A stretch of 64,000 bases of DNA from Bacillus sp. FJAT-27264 (lineage in GTDB: Bacteria > Bacillota > Bacilli > Paenibacillales > Paenibacillaceae), in NCBI RefSeq assembly GCF_001682855.1, contig NZ_MAQW01000012.1, positions 992,001 to 1,056,000 of the forward strand, read 5' to 3'. Position numbers and translations under genes: made by a program. Within the stretch, counting starts at the first letter, position 1. Each line of letters starts with the position of its first letter. Below are positions 42,647 to 50,844 of this stretch, in pieces. Under the pieces are notes generated by a model. It saw nothing but the letters and a program-made list of their open reading frames with translations, searched no databases and had not been told where the DNA came from.

Positions 42647-42889
42647 CTACCGGAGTTCGGGATATTTGCGATCCATTCTGGATACGAACCAGCCGGCCAG
42701 CAGCATCGTTACCCCGATATCATCGATAGGCACAAATGGCATAACATCCGGTAGCACCCAATATAACAGCACGGGAATCGTAAATAACAGCTTGTCCCCC
42801 AATGTGACCTGAGAAGATACAATATATCGCCAGGAAGCACGGAAGATCTGAGACCACATCTTAAGCGAAAACCACTTTCTCCATTTCAT
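42647..42889 (-). CDS. DUF1232-like small membrane protein
   Basis: An 80-residue protein. A basic amphipathic N-terminus (MKWRKWFSLKMWSQIF) precedes the DUF1232 core: LLYWVLPDVMPFVPIDDIGV, then the hydrophobic TMLLAGWFV. AGGAGGGACATCCG precedes the ATG at 42889. The family is widespread, of unknown function, probably membrane associated. Confidence 0.75.
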   Translation of the reverse strand: MKWRKWFSLKMWSQIFRASWRYIVSSQVTLGDKLLFTIPVLLYWVLPDVMPFVPIDDIGVTMLLAGWFVSRMDRKYPELR

Positions 42890-42999
42890 CGGATGTCCCT
42901 CCTGTTGTCCAAATCCCATATAAAAAGGATACAGCCGCAGGTAGTTTGAACAGCGGCCATACCCTATAGCATATATTACTCAACATTGCTGAAAATGTT

Positions 43000-44214
43000 T
43001 CAGAATGATTTCACATCTGACAAAATACTTCCCAGGATCAGCCCGGTTTCCAGTGCCATATCTTCAAAATCGCCCAGCGGCAGCGGATTTTTGCCGATGC
43101 CTAGTTCCACTGTAAAGCCCGGCCGGCGGAATCGCTGGATGAACCAGTCCTTATAGCCGGCATCGCTGCCCGTCAGATGCACAGCCCGATAACCGCTGGC
43201 TGCAGCCAGCTTAGCTGCGAGTGCCTTACTTTCCGGCGGCTCATAGCCCCGGTAATTCCAGTAGATCTCCGCCCCCTGGCTGTGCAGTGACACCGCCGCA
43301 TGCCCTGGCTCACGCTCTGCCACTGTCGCCAGCGCTGCAGCTTCAGGCTCGCTAAGTGGGGCGCTGCCACCATAGTCGCGTGGCCCCGGGCCCAAGGTCC
43401 CCCGGCGTGCCGCCTCTTCTTGCCAGTGGGCCGGGAACTGATCGCCTAGATCCACTCCCCGGATGTTAGCCTTCCAGTGGCGGAAGCTGCGCCGTCCGCC
43501 ATTCCATTCCATCAACTGATCATAATAAGGATGGCCCGGTAAGGCCCCCTCTTGTACCAATTCAACCCCGTCTGGATTAGCCATGGGCACCGCCCATATC
43601 GTCCAGTCTTTGAACCACTCAGCGGGACGGTGGCCGTTCCACTGTCGGCCTTCTGTATAAGCGGCTGCGTATTCCTCCAGAAACGCCATCAGGCAGGGCG
43701 AGGTCAACCATTCATTGGCATGTAGTGCCGCATTGACATGCAGATGGCGCGGCCCTGCACCGAGCCGGAGCAACTGTAGCGGCTTACCCAGTACACTACT
43801 GCCGATCGTCTCCTTCACGATGAAGGGATAACGATCCACCAGACGATCGATATCTGCCCCTACCTCGGTTGGGCCGTACTCTCCCCGCAGGTAGACAATG
43901 CGCTGCGGTTCCGGTGCAGGAATCACCAATACTTTGCCCGGAATACAACAACGCCCGGATAGGAAACCGGGATTCAACTGCTCCAGCGCCTCCGGGCTGA
44001 CTCCGAACAAAGTAGATATTTTCTCTTCTTGATCCCCTTCCTGTACCGCATACCTTCTGCGGGGCGCGGAGGGGAGAAACAGAATCTGTCCGGGATACAG
44101 GTACGGCTGTCTGGATGCCCACGGGTTACCTTGAATGACATGTTCCGGCGTTAGTCCATGCATGGCGGCAATTCGGCTTACGGTATCTCCCCTGCGTGCA
44201 ATGTATTGCTGCAT
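43000..44214 (-). CDS. LysM-M14 zinc carboxypeptidase (gamma-D-glutamyl-diamino acid endopeptidase type)
   Basis: A 404-residue peptidoglycan peptidase. Two LysM domains bind the wall: YIARRGDTVSRIAAMHGLTP (about 4-48) and a second, weaker one at about 52-100 (YAVQEGDQEEKISTLFGVSP). The M14 domain (about 110-400) has the zinc ligands in ALHANEWLTS and SLHSQGAEIYW and the catalytic Glu in FTVELGIGKNPLP. It resembles endopeptidase I of Lysinibacillus sphaericus, which cuts the gamma-D-Glu-diaminopimelate bond during sporulation. ATG 44214 is chosen from GAGAGGATGAGG. No signal peptide. Confidence 0.88.
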   Translation of the reverse strand: MQQYIARRGDTVSRIAAMHGLTPEHVIQGNPWASRQPYLYPGQILFLPSAPRRRYAVQEGDQEEKISTLFGVSPEALEQLNPGFLSGRCCIPGKVLVIPAPEPQRIVYLRGEYGPTEVGADIDRLVDRYPFIVKETIGSSVLGKPLQLLRLGAGPRHLHVNAALHANEWLTSPCLMAFLEEYAAAYTEGRQWNGHRPAEWFKDWTIWAVPMANPDGVELVQEGALPGHPYYDQLMEWNGGRRSFRHWKANIRGVDLGDQFPAHWQEEAARRGTLGPGPRDYGGSAPLSEPEAAALATVAEREPGHAAVSLHSQGAEIYWNYRGYEPPESKALAAKLAAASGYRAVHLTGSDAGYKDWFIQRFRRPGFTVELGIGKNPLPLGDFEDMALETGLILGSILSDVKSF

Positions 44215-44385
44215 ATGCCTCATCCTCTCGGCCATCATTTGCCGTTGCCCGCTGAAGGAGTTCACCTGGCGCGTGGCCTGGATCACAGCGGGACACAGCC
44301 CTCTGCTTTATTGTATGCAGCCCCAGCTGTCCCACATGAGGACACCAGGAAACTTCGTGTAGCCGCTTTCGGTACACGATATGAA

Positions 44386-44424
44386 AAAACGGGTACCGCC
44401 TCAGTAAGCGATACCCGTTTTTAG
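44386..44424 (-). terminator. Terminator between murI and the M14 peptidase gene
   Basis: AAAACGGGTA-CGC pairs with a complementary GCG-TACCCGTTTT; T runs on both sides make it usable in either direction, and on the minus strand it ends the murI transcript. Confidence 0.8.
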
Positions 44425-44483
44425 TTGTCGACCGATTAAGGAATCCTGAAGGTTGTCCCTGTTCCAAACTGCAGCAAACATAA

Positions 44484-45290
44484 CTACAGCGTGGACACCT
44501 GCCATACGACCGGTGTGCGCTTGATCTGCTCTCCTAGCCAGTCACGGGCGATTTTCTGGAACATCTCTGCATCCCCGCTGCAAAAAAATTGGTGGATGGG
44601 ACTCTCGTCTCCACTGGCCAGCTTGCCTTTGTCATATAGAATGGTGCTAACTTCTCGGGCCGTCTCATCCGCTGAGCTGATCAGCTTGACGCCCGCTCCC
44701 ATCGTCCGTCCGATAGGTTCCACTAAAAAAGGATAATGAGTGCAGCCTAGAATCAAAGTATCAATATTACTGTGCCTAATGCCTTCCAGCGCCTGGCCCA
44801 CAACCTCCTGGCTTTCATCCGAACGGAACATCCCCTGCTCCACAAGCGGGACCAGAGTCGGGCATGCTTGGCTGACTACCTGTACATACGGAGACAACTG
44901 CTGCAACGCAGCCGTGTACGCTCCGCTTCCGATCGTTCCAACGGTACCGATTACACCGACCTGACCGCTCTTGGTGACACTGATCGCTGCCCGGGCACCC
45001 GGATGAATGACACCGATCACTGGAATGTTAACTTTGGCCGAGATATAATCAAGTGCCGCCGCCGTGGCTGTGTTGCAGGCGATGACGATCATTTTAGGAT
45101 TGAACTGAATCAAATAGTCCACGATCTGCTCGGTGAACAACTTCACTTGCTCGGTCGAACGGGGTCCGTACGGGGCTCTGGCAGTGTCTCCGAAATAAAT
45201 GATTTTCTCCCTTGGGAGCTGTCTCATCACTTCCTTGGCAACCGTCAATCCTCCCACACCTGAATCCAATATTGCAATAGCTTGCTGCAC
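44484..45290 (-). CDS. murI: Glutamate racemase
   Basis: A 268-residue cofactor-independent racemase supplying D-glutamate for peptidoglycan. The two catalytic cysteines lie in MIVIACNTATAAALDYIS and LILGCTHYPFLVEPI. The N-terminal block AIAILDSGVGGLTVAKEVMR and the acidic YFGDTARAPYG are intact. GTG 45290 gives the usual family N-terminus with AAGGAAG about 10 bases upstream; GTG 45296 or ATG 45344 are alternatives. It lies downstream of ytxGH but a GC-rich gap of 250 bases intervenes. Confidence 0.95.
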   Translation of the reverse strand: MQQAIAILDSGVGGLTVAKEVMRQLPREKIIYFGDTARAPYGPRSTEQVKLFTEQIVDYLIQFNPKMIVIACNTATAAALDYISAKVNIPVIGVIHPGARAAISVTKSGQVGVIGTVGTIGSGAYTAALQQLSPYVQVVSQACPTLVPLVEQGMFRSDESQEVVGQALEGIRHSNIDTLILGCTHYPFLVEPIGRTMGAGVKLISSADETAREVSTILYDKGKLASGDESPIHQFFCSGDAEMFQKIARDWLGEQIKRTPVVWQVSTL

Positions 45291-45539
45291 GAACACACCG
45301 CTTCCTTCTACTTGTTTTGTGTAGCTTATGTAAGGCGAAAACAAAAGGTACCTATCTGTTACCCCAATTGCAGATGTTACTCCATTTCCACCCGTAGTTC
45401 AAGGCAATTTGCTGAGCATTTCACCATTCATGCGTACTTACGACACAGATAAGCCGCTCTCCGCTCCCTGCGGAAACCGGCTCTGCTCAAAGATATAGAC
45501 TCTTGATTTTGGGGCTTTTATGGGAAAGGCAGCCTTTAG

Positions 45540-46103
45540 TTACACCACTTCATTGTTCCCGGTTTCATTGGTAACGGTGGACTCACTATCATCCTTGGAG
45601 ACAGCTTTAACCTCAGCAACAGCACTGTCTGTCTCTGCAGTTACGGCAACTTCATCGGCAACAACTGCCGTGATGACTGCTTCTACTGCTTCTACTGCTT
45701 CTACTGCTTCTACTGCTTCTACTGCTTCTTCAGTAATTATTGCGTCTGCGGCATCTACACTACCGACCACATCCGCAGCTTCTTTAGTATCCTCAATAAC
45801 AGTAATACTTTCGCTGACTGCAAGTTTATCTCCTTCATCGGCTTCGGTGTACTGTTTACTCCATTCCCGTACCTCGTGCACCACATTGCCTACAGCATCT
45901 TTAGCTTTTCCGTACAATTCCGTACTTTTATCGCCTACCTGTACAGCCAATTCTTTGCTCTTCTCCAAGGTAGCCGATGCCCCGTCAGCAATATCCTTCC
46001 GCAGTTCTTTCCCTGGCTTGGGAGCAAAGAGCAGGGCGGTTACCGAACCGATGACACTTCCTGCAACAATACCCCACAGCAAGTTTTTCGAATCTTTTTT
46101 CAT
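45540..46103 (-). CDS. ytxH: YtxH-domain protein with an EAV repeat tract
   Basis: A 187-residue protein. The YtxH domain occupies about 1-75: an N-terminal membrane helix (LLWGIVAGSVIGSVTALLFA), the hallmark APKPGKELRKDI, then an amphipathic helix with LAVQVGDKSTELYGKAKDAV. The C-terminal part is acidic and low in complexity, including five EAV units encoded by a 9-bp tandem array. YtxH is a general-stress membrane protein in Bacillus. It follows ytxG, 60 bases apart, in an operon. Confidence 0.85.
   Translation of the reverse strand: MKKDSKNLLWGIVAGSVIGSVTALLFAPKPGKELRKDIADGASATLEKSKELAVQVGDKSTELYGKAKDAVGNVVHEVREWSKQYTEADEGDKLAVSESITVIEDTKEAADVVGSVDAADAIITEEAVEAVEAVEAVEAVEAVITAVVADEVAVTAETDSAVAEVKAVSKDDSESTVTNETGNNEVV
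45676..45729. repeat. 9-bp tandem repeat inside ytxH (ACTGCTTCT x6)
   Basis: Six copies of ACTGCTTCT on the plus strand, encoding repeated Glu-Ala-Val on the minus strand. In-frame unit length means copy-number change alters protein length without frameshift. Confidence 0.9.
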
Positions 46104-46162
46104 CTTGCGATCTCTCCTTTGAATTTAAGATGTACTCCGGTTCCGAACAAGACGTGTCCGGG

Positions 46163-46588
46163 CTATTTGCGCTTGTTCCAGGCTGTCCAGAGGGTCAGCC
46201 CAGCATCCAGGGCACGCAGGGCATGCTCCAGTCCCGGCTCATTGCGCTCCCGGGCCCGCTCCAGTGCATGATTCACAGAAGCTGCTGTCTTGCGGCTTAA
46301 CGTCTTCAGTTGTCCTCCGGCCTCGCCCAAAGATTCTCCGACACAAGCCAGCCCCGAAGCAAGCGGCTCCATTTCTCTTAGTCTTGCTTCGGCATTCTCT
46401 GCTGCGGCAGCCGTCCGCTGCAGGGTTTCTGCAGTTTCGGCAGCAAGCGAGGTGCCGGCAAGCTCCAGGCGACTCACCGTTTCACGCAGTGCAGCCAAGG
46501 TCTTCATGACAGATACGGTCAATAGCAAGGCAGCAGTGGCCAGAACACCTATCCCAGTCACCAGAACCGCAGCCAGCCAGCCGTCCAT
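46163..46588 (-). CDS. ytxG: DUF948 protein, YtxG-like
   Basis: A 141-residue protein with one N-terminal membrane helix (WLAAVLVTGIGVLATAALLLTV) followed by a long predicted coiled coil rich in Ala, Glu and Leu (about 30-110), the DUF948 pattern. GGGGAGGAGAAGCC precedes ATG 46588; the frame continues to 46678 without a start signal. It is the first gene of a ytxG-ytxH pair, as in Bacillus. Function unknown, stress-associated by homology. Confidence 0.82.
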   Translation of the reverse strand: MDGWLAAVLVTGIGVLATAALLLTVSVMKTLAALRETVSRLELAGTSLAAETAETLQRTAAAAENAEARLREMEPLASGLACVGESLGEAGGQLKTLSRKTAASVNHALERARERNEPGLEHALRALDAGLTLWTAWNKRK

Positions 46589-46776
46589 GGCTTCTCCTCC
46601 TCCCCGCCCTACCGGGCAAGTGCCTATTTCTGCTTTATCATAAGCAGAGGGAGTTCGTCCTGTGACTGACTGGCTCAACTTTTTTTACAAAGCCTGCCTT
46701 ACTAACTGGATGTCTTTGAGCAACCGTAGCGTTAACTGCCCTGGGCACACACTTCCTGAGGTCGGCTATTCCCTCA

Positions 46777-47217
46777 TTATTTCAATACTTCGGCTCCCAG
46801 TTCCTGGTCCAGATACTGTTGAACCTCTGCTGCGAACCGTTCAAGCGCCCCAGGCAGCTCTTGCGTCAGCGGGTGCAGTTCACTGCGTTCCCAAGCAAAA
46901 TAATCTTGAACCAGTGGTTTACGTAGCCCAACCAACCGGATCAGCGTATCGAACAACCCGTCTTCACCGAATACCTTCTCTTCATGGATAATGGAAATAA
47001 TATCTTCATAGCTTCCTGCGTCGCGCATAATGAATCCGTCAATCAGGCAGCTTCCGACATCTGTGACGACCTCGATGGCCAGGTGAAGACTGCGTTCCTG
47101 TACAAGACCAAGCAGTGTTCCTCCGTCCCAGGAATCCGCAGCTGTCCGTAGGCCGAAATTAATATCAGGAATCTGCCCCAGAATGGTTTCGATCTGTTTT
47201 CGGTTGACATAATACAC
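46777..47217 (-). CDS. yutE: DUF86 (HepT-like) protein YutE
   Basis: A 146-residue helical protein of the DUF86 family, matching B. subtilis YutE in blocks such as EVVTDVGSCLIDGFIMRDAG, SYEDIISIIHEEKV and LRKPLVQDYF. The HepT toxin RnnnnH-Y motif appears altered (RKPLVQDYF, no His), so RNase activity is doubtful, and no MntA-type antitoxin partner is adjacent. The start is GTG 47217 with GGAGG 7 bases upstream. The 40-bp palindromic element shared with the MATE gene ends 31 bases upstream. Confidence 0.82.
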   Translation of the reverse strand: MYYVNRKQIETILGQIPDINFGLRTAADSWDGGTLLGLVQERSLHLAIEVVTDVGSCLIDGFIMRDAGSYEDIISIIHEEKVFGEDGLFDTLIRLVGLRKPLVQDYFAWERSELHPLTQELPGALERFAAEVQQYLDQELGAEVLK

Positions 47218-47247
47218 AGCAAGCCCTCCAACTCGGTTATAGTCAAG

Positions 47248-47287
47248 TACCTATTCGGATTGAAATCCGCATTATGAAATTGATTCA
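47248..47287 (-). promoter_or_regulatory. Second copy of the 40-bp palindromic element, upstream of yutE
   Basis: On the minus strand this block is identical at 38 of 40 positions to 10699-10738. It contains the inverted repeat CGGATTTCAATCCG, preceded by CATAAT and followed after 8 bases by TATAAC. It is separated from the upstream small gene by a terminator (47291-47316), so it belongs to yutE. Confidence 0.65.
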
Positions 47288-47290
47288 TTT

Positions 47291-47316
47291 TAAAAGAAAA
47301 ACTCCTTTCGGAGTCT
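47291..47316 (-). terminator. Terminator of the 36-residue membrane protein gene
   Basis: GACTCC-GAAA-GGAGT on the minus strand followed by TTTTTCTTTT. Confidence 0.65.
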
Positions 47317-47342
47317 TTCCAAATACCTTACGCTCAGGTACT

Positions 47343-47453
47343 CTACTTGCTTCGACGGCCGCGGCGTTTCAGCCAGAAGAACATAACAAAGCAGGCCGCA
47401 AGAAATACAAACAGATACGTTAACGCTTCCATCGGATATTCCAGCTCACGCAT
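47343..47453 (-). CDS. Small single-helix membrane protein (36 residues)
   Basis: MRELEYPMEALTYLF begins a 36-residue peptide with one membrane helix (TYLFVFLAACFVMFFWL) and a strongly basic tail (KRRGRRSK), so the C-terminus should be cytoplasmic. GGTGA about 5 bases upstream is a modest ribosome binding site. A terminator follows 30 bases after the stop. The layout of helix plus basic tail and its own terminator suggest a real small protein; the family is not recognised. Confidence 0.55.
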   Translation of the reverse strand: MRELEYPMEALTYLFVFLAACFVMFFWLKRRGRRSK

Positions 47454-47510
47454 GTCTTCACCGCTTTCAGATATATTGTAGTTTACGTTACACTCACAGA
47501 ACTGGTAATC

Positions 47511-47798
47511 TTACAGCTCGTAATCTACAGCTATGGACAGTTCTTTTACCTCATTGATATGGGCAATAACCTCTTTGTGCGCCGGATGAACTTGATAAGC
47601 CTGCAAATCCTCCAGGGAAGCCACAGTGGTTACAAGGGCCAGATCAAAGGAGCGTTCGGAATGAATGATATCGGTGCCGACCTCAATGGAAAGCAGCTGT
47701 GGGATTTTCCCTTCCATATTCCGCAATACGACAGCCGTTGCCTCCACACTTTCTGCCGACCGGTCTTTCAATTTAAAAAACACAATATGCTTGATCAT
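47511..47798 (-). CDS. Dabb-family stress-responsive A/B barrel protein
   Basis: A 95-residue dimeric alpha/beta-barrel protein (Dabb, PF07876). Family blocks: MIKHIVFFKLKDRS at the start, LLSIEVGTDIIHSERSFDL in the middle, and LQAYQVHPAHKEVI near the end, with the conserved HPAH. These small proteins bind diverse ligands and the role is unknown. Standalone gene. Confidence 0.9.
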   Translation of the reverse strand: MIKHIVFFKLKDRSAESVEATAVVLRNMEGKIPQLLSIEVGTDIIHSERSFDLALVTTVASLEDLQAYQVHPAHKEVIAHINEVKELSIAVDYEL

Positions 47799-47839
47799 TC
47801 TATTCGCTCCCTGTCTCTATTAATTGTTCGTTGAATATT

Positions 47840-48165
47840 AAAAATATATCATAAGACCCGTAGTTCCGAAAGCAAAGAGGCCATGATAAGAGGAATCAAG
47901 TCAAAAAGTTCCATGACCTCATTTCATCTAGACGAAACCATTATTGAAATGTTAAAGTCATAGAAGACCAAAAAAGCGCTCCAGAAGCTGAATCACTATG
48001 CTACATTCCATAAGCGGAATTATTTGGCGGGACTGCGATGCGTGGCCTATTCAACAACTAAATGTATGTCATTCAATTCATGCATTTTTACTACTCTTAT
48101 AGCCTCCGACACGGGTGATATTTCAATGTAATCCAAGCGTTTCGGAGCTAACTTAAACATCGGAG
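47840..48165. other. Intergenic stretch without a recognised gene
   Basis: About 330 bases between the Dabb gene and the tandem-HTH gene. The only pattern seen is an imperfect inverted repeat, GAGGCCATG near 47878 and CATGACCTC near 47912. No start signal-bearing frame is present. CGGAGGAAGT at its right end is the ribosome binding site of the next gene. Confidence 0.5.
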
Positions 48166-48170
48166 GAAGT

Positions 48171-48755
48171 ATGCCTAATAATCAACCAGACTCTCATAAT
48201 ATCCAGGCGTGGTCTCTGATCAACCGCAAATATCTTGGACAAGGCGTTCGGGTGAAAAGATTCCGTCGTCCCCAGCGTAGCCAGATCCGCAACCGGGTCC
48301 TGCTCGCCGTTCTGATGGCTAAAGACATCAAGCTGTCACGTCTGGCCGAAGAGCTTCCCGTTTCCTCGCGCAGCGTCAGCGCCTGGGTGTATGAAGGCCG
48401 TATTCCTTCCCGCAAAAACTTAGAGAAGGTCTGCCGTCTTCTGGGGTATCCCCCTCATGTCCTGTTCAACGAAGCTCTGCTGCGGCAAAGTCCGATTCTA
48501 TGCCAGCCAACACCTTCCCGGTACATGAAACGAACGTCGTCCCATTCCCCTTCCAGCAACACAATTCTGACCGGACTATGCATGGTCTATGATCTTTCCG
48601 TCACAGATGTCAGCATCTGGATCGGTGTCCATCCCGGCACGTTCCGCAAATGGCTGCATTTCAGTCATCTGCCTAGCCCGGCGCTACAGGAGAAGGCGGA
48701 AGCATTCTTCCGGATTCCCCGGAATATTTTATTCGCCGATTGTGAACCGGAATAA
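48171..48755 (+). CDS. DNA-binding protein with two tandem HTH domains
   Basis: A 194-residue basic protein. Two helix-turn-helix-like domains of about 60 residues align with each other without gaps: one begins NRVLLAVLMAKDIKLSRLAE (about 41-102), the other NTILTGLCMVYDLSVTDVSI (about 128-190). Each has a conserved Trp at the same place and ends in a VLFNE/ILFAD tail. The first resembles XRE/Cro HTHs. A Ser/Pro-rich linker joins them. CGGAGGAAGT precedes the ATG. The role is not known; it could bind direct repeats as a monomer. Confidence 0.72.
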   Translation: MPNNQPDSHNIQAWSLINRKYLGQGVRVKRFRRPQRSQIRNRVLLAVLMAKDIKLSRLAEELPVSSRSVSAWVYEGRIPSRKNLEKVCRLLGYPPHVLFNEALLRQSPILCQPTPSRYMKRTSSHSPSSNTILTGLCMVYDLSVTDVSIWIGVHPGTFRKWLHFSHLPSPALQEKAEAFFRIPRNILFADCEPE

Positions 48756-48796
48756 GCAACCCGTTTACATAGGCAAGGGTACAACTAATAACACAG

Positions 48797-48842
48797 GACC
48801 TTTCTTGTCATGCCCTGCATGAACAATGAAAGGTTTTTTTGC
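48797..48842 (+). terminator. Terminator after the tandem-HTH gene
   Basis: ACCTTTC-TTGTCATG pairs with CATG-ACAA-GAAAGGT and ends in TTTTTTT. Confidence 0.8.
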
Positions 48843-48928
48843 CGTTCTCTCTTTATTTTGGATACATTAGGGCAATGCTAAGGCACAGCACCGGCTCTAA
48901 CTCGAAAAAAAGAATCAGGAGGCGCACT

Positions 48929-49732
48929 ATGAACTTTAGCGGTATGCTGGCTTCCGGGCACACGGAGCTTTGGGAAGTAGCTCCCGGGGTTATTGGACTC
49001 CGTACATTGTTTGTGAATGTTGCTTTTATAGAGCTTAACGCATCGGACTGGATACTGGTGGACACTGGCCTCGGCATGTATGCCGGGAGTGTACACAATA
49101 CCGCCATGGAACGCTTCGGCCTACCCCCGCGGGCCATTATTTTGACGCATGGGCATTTCGATCATGTTGGGGGCCTCAAAGAACTGCTCGAAGTATGGGA
49201 TGTTCCGGTCTATGCACATCATCTGGAGCTTCCTTATCTAACAGGAAAAGAGGACTATCCCCCTGCCGATCCCGCCGTTGGAGGCGGCCTCATGTCCATG
49301 GCTGCACCGATGTACCCTTACCGCGGCATTGATCTTGGAACCCGTGTGGTTCCATTGCCGGCGGATGGCAGCATTCCCGGTACCCGCGAATGGAGATGGG
49401 TACACAGTCCCGGCCATAGTCCAGGACATATCTCCCTGTTCCGGGACAAGGACAAGGTTCTGATCGCCGGCGATGCTTTTCTGACCGTCAAGCAGGAATC
49501 TGCGTTTCACGTGATCAAGCAGGATCAGGAGGTCCATGGCCCCCCTGCTTATTTCACTACAGATTGGGAAGAGGCCGAGAAATCGGTCCGTCAACTAGGT
49601 CTGCTGGACCCGCACATCGTGCTGAGTGGACATGGCGCTCCTATGCATGGCATAGACCTCTCTCAGCAGATAGCTCACCTGTGCCGTTACTTCAAGGAAC
49701 TGGCCGTGCCAGGCCAAGGAAAGTATGTATAG
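48929..49732 (+). CDS. Metallo-beta-lactamase fold hydrolase
   Basis: A 267-residue MBL-fold enzyme. The zinc motif is LTHGHFDHVGGLKELL (HxHxDH variant HGHFDH), further ligands lie in WVHSPGHSPGHISLF, the Asp in VLIAGDAFLTV and the last His in LSGHGAPM. No signal peptide is seen, so it is not a secreted lactamase. ATG 48929 follows AGGAGGCGCACT; the upstream frame from 48839 begins inside a terminator. It resembles B. subtilis YybB-type hydrolases; substrate unknown. Confidence 0.88.
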   Translation: MNFSGMLASGHTELWEVAPGVIGLRTLFVNVAFIELNASDWILVDTGLGMYAGSVHNTAMERFGLPPRAIILTHGHFDHVGGLKELLEVWDVPVYAHHLELPYLTGKEDYPPADPAVGGGLMSMAAPMYPYRGIDLGTRVVPLPADGSIPGTREWRWVHSPGHSPGHISLFRDKDKVLIAGDAFLTVKQESAFHVIKQDQEVHGPPAYFTTDWEEAEKSVRQLGLLDPHIVLSGHGAPMHGIDLSQQIAHLCRYFKELAVPGQGKYV

Positions 49733-49744
49733 TTGAATGACAGA

Positions 49745-49800
49745 AAACAGGGCAGGATCTGACCGCTATGTAGTGGCCGGCAACTGCCCTATTTTATTTT
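49745..49800 (+). terminator. Terminator after the MBL gene
   Basis: AACAGGGCAG pairs with CTGCCCTATT across a 30-base loop, followed by TTATTTT. Confidence 0.65.
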
Positions 49801-49959
49801 CATATATAAGTGAACAAAAGAAAATTAACAAAAAGCGAAGATGAGCGAACGGGACGTTTTAAGCTTTGTAGGGGCGAAACTTTCACCTGAAAGCTTTCCA
49901 TAGGAAAGCTAGCCCCCACAGCATAGACTTTCGACAGATTTCAACCATTAGAAGCGGTT

Positions 49960-50388
49960 TTAAGTGCGTGTGGAGGAACGTTTGCTACGCATGGCAAGAA
50001 GCAGCGTCACATCCTGCCCGCCTGAGACGAAATGGTCGTATTCCGGGGATTCCTTGCCGTAGATCGCGATTTTGCCCGCGCTGTTGAAATGGACGCCCCA
50101 GCCGTATTTCTTAGGAAGCATGGAGGCTCGCAGACATGGGTGTTTTTTTGAAAACAACTCCTGCCAAATCTCTTCACGACGATCTATGCGCTCTTCCAAA
50201 GGAATCTGTTTATGACGTACGTGAACCTCATAAAGCAGCTCCTGATGAGTATAGGTATAGGGCTCACTGGAGAGAAGCTCGTACTGGATTACATGCGCTG
50301 ACGGCAGCGGGCGGGAAGATACGGGAGGAATGCCGGTCTCCACTGGACAATCTTCGGCAACACGGATGAACGTATCGGTATAGCTCAA
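49960..50388 (-). CDS. DUF6157 family protein
   Basis: A 142-residue soluble protein. It carries the DUF6157 layout: SYTDTFIRVAEDCPVETGIP at the N-terminus, HVIQYELLSSEPYTYTHQEL, PCLRASMLPKKYGWGVHFNS and a basic end AMRSKRSS. The start is TTG at 50388, with AGGAGG 9 bases upstream; the frame extends further to 50538 but without start evidence. Function unknown. It lies downstream of rpsN after a terminator. Confidence 0.82.
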   Translation of the reverse strand: MSYTDTFIRVAEDCPVETGIPPVSSRPLPSAHVIQYELLSSEPYTYTHQELLYEVHVRHKQIPLEERIDRREEIWQELFSKKHPCLRASMLPKKYGWGVHFNSAGKIAIYGKESPEYDHFVSGGQDVTLLLAMRSKRSSTRT

Positions 50389-50463
50389 ACTTGAACGCCT
50401 CCTGAATATGACATGCAAACATGTTTCTTCTATTATATAATTCACACTTCCTTCAAACCATAG

Positions 50464-50496
50464 CAAAAAGGCGTATCCCCCTTTCAGGGAACCGCC
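50464..50496 (-). terminator. Terminator of the znu-rpsN operon
   Basis: GGCG-TTCCC pairs with GGGGA-CGCC on the minus strand, followed by TTTTTGC, 45 bases after the rpsN stop. Confidence 0.7.
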
Positions 50497-50539
50497 ATTT
50501 CTGATAAGAATATACCTTAATTTCAATGGTAACAGCACA

Positions 50540-50809
50540 TTACCAGCTGGATTTGGTTATGCCGGGAATTTGGCCCTTCAGCGCCAGTTCGCGGAAGACA
50601 ATCCGCGAGACTTTGAATTTGCTCAAATAACCACGCGGTCTGCCGGAGACTTCACATCTGTTCTTGAGGCGAGTGGCAGAGGAATCGCGCGGCAGCTTTT
50701 GCAGGCCCAGATAATCACCTTTAGCTTTCAGCTCTCTTCGTTTCTCCGCGTATTTAGCCACGATTTCCTGTCTCTTCAATTCTTTAACTACTTTCGACTT
50801 TTTCGCCAT
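50540..50809 (-). CDS. rpsN: Zinc-independent 30S ribosomal protein S14
   Basis: An 89-residue S14 of the C-minus type. The block [20 protein letters not shown] is intact, but the two CxxC zinc ribbons of the short zinc form are missing, and length matches the zinc-free paralogue (RpsN2/YhzA). This paralogue replaces zinc-binding S14 under zinc starvation. AAAGGGTGAACGTTAC precedes the ATG. It is the last gene of znuC-znuB-znuA-rpsN, 35 bases after znuA, behind Zur boxes. Confidence 0.95.
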   Translation of the reverse strand: MAKKSKVVKELKRQEIVAKYAEKRRELKAKGDYLGLQKLPRDSSATRLKNRCEVSGRPRGYLSKFKVSRIVFRELALKGQIPGITKSSW

Positions 50810-50844
50810 GTAACGTTCACCCTTTCAATGGTTGTTTATCTTCC

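Noticed and set aside
46777..47217. HepT/MNT toxin-antitoxin module
   Set aside because: The DUF86 protein lacks the HepT RnnnnH-Y histidine and no nucleotidyltransferase partner is adjacent; it matches YutE instead.
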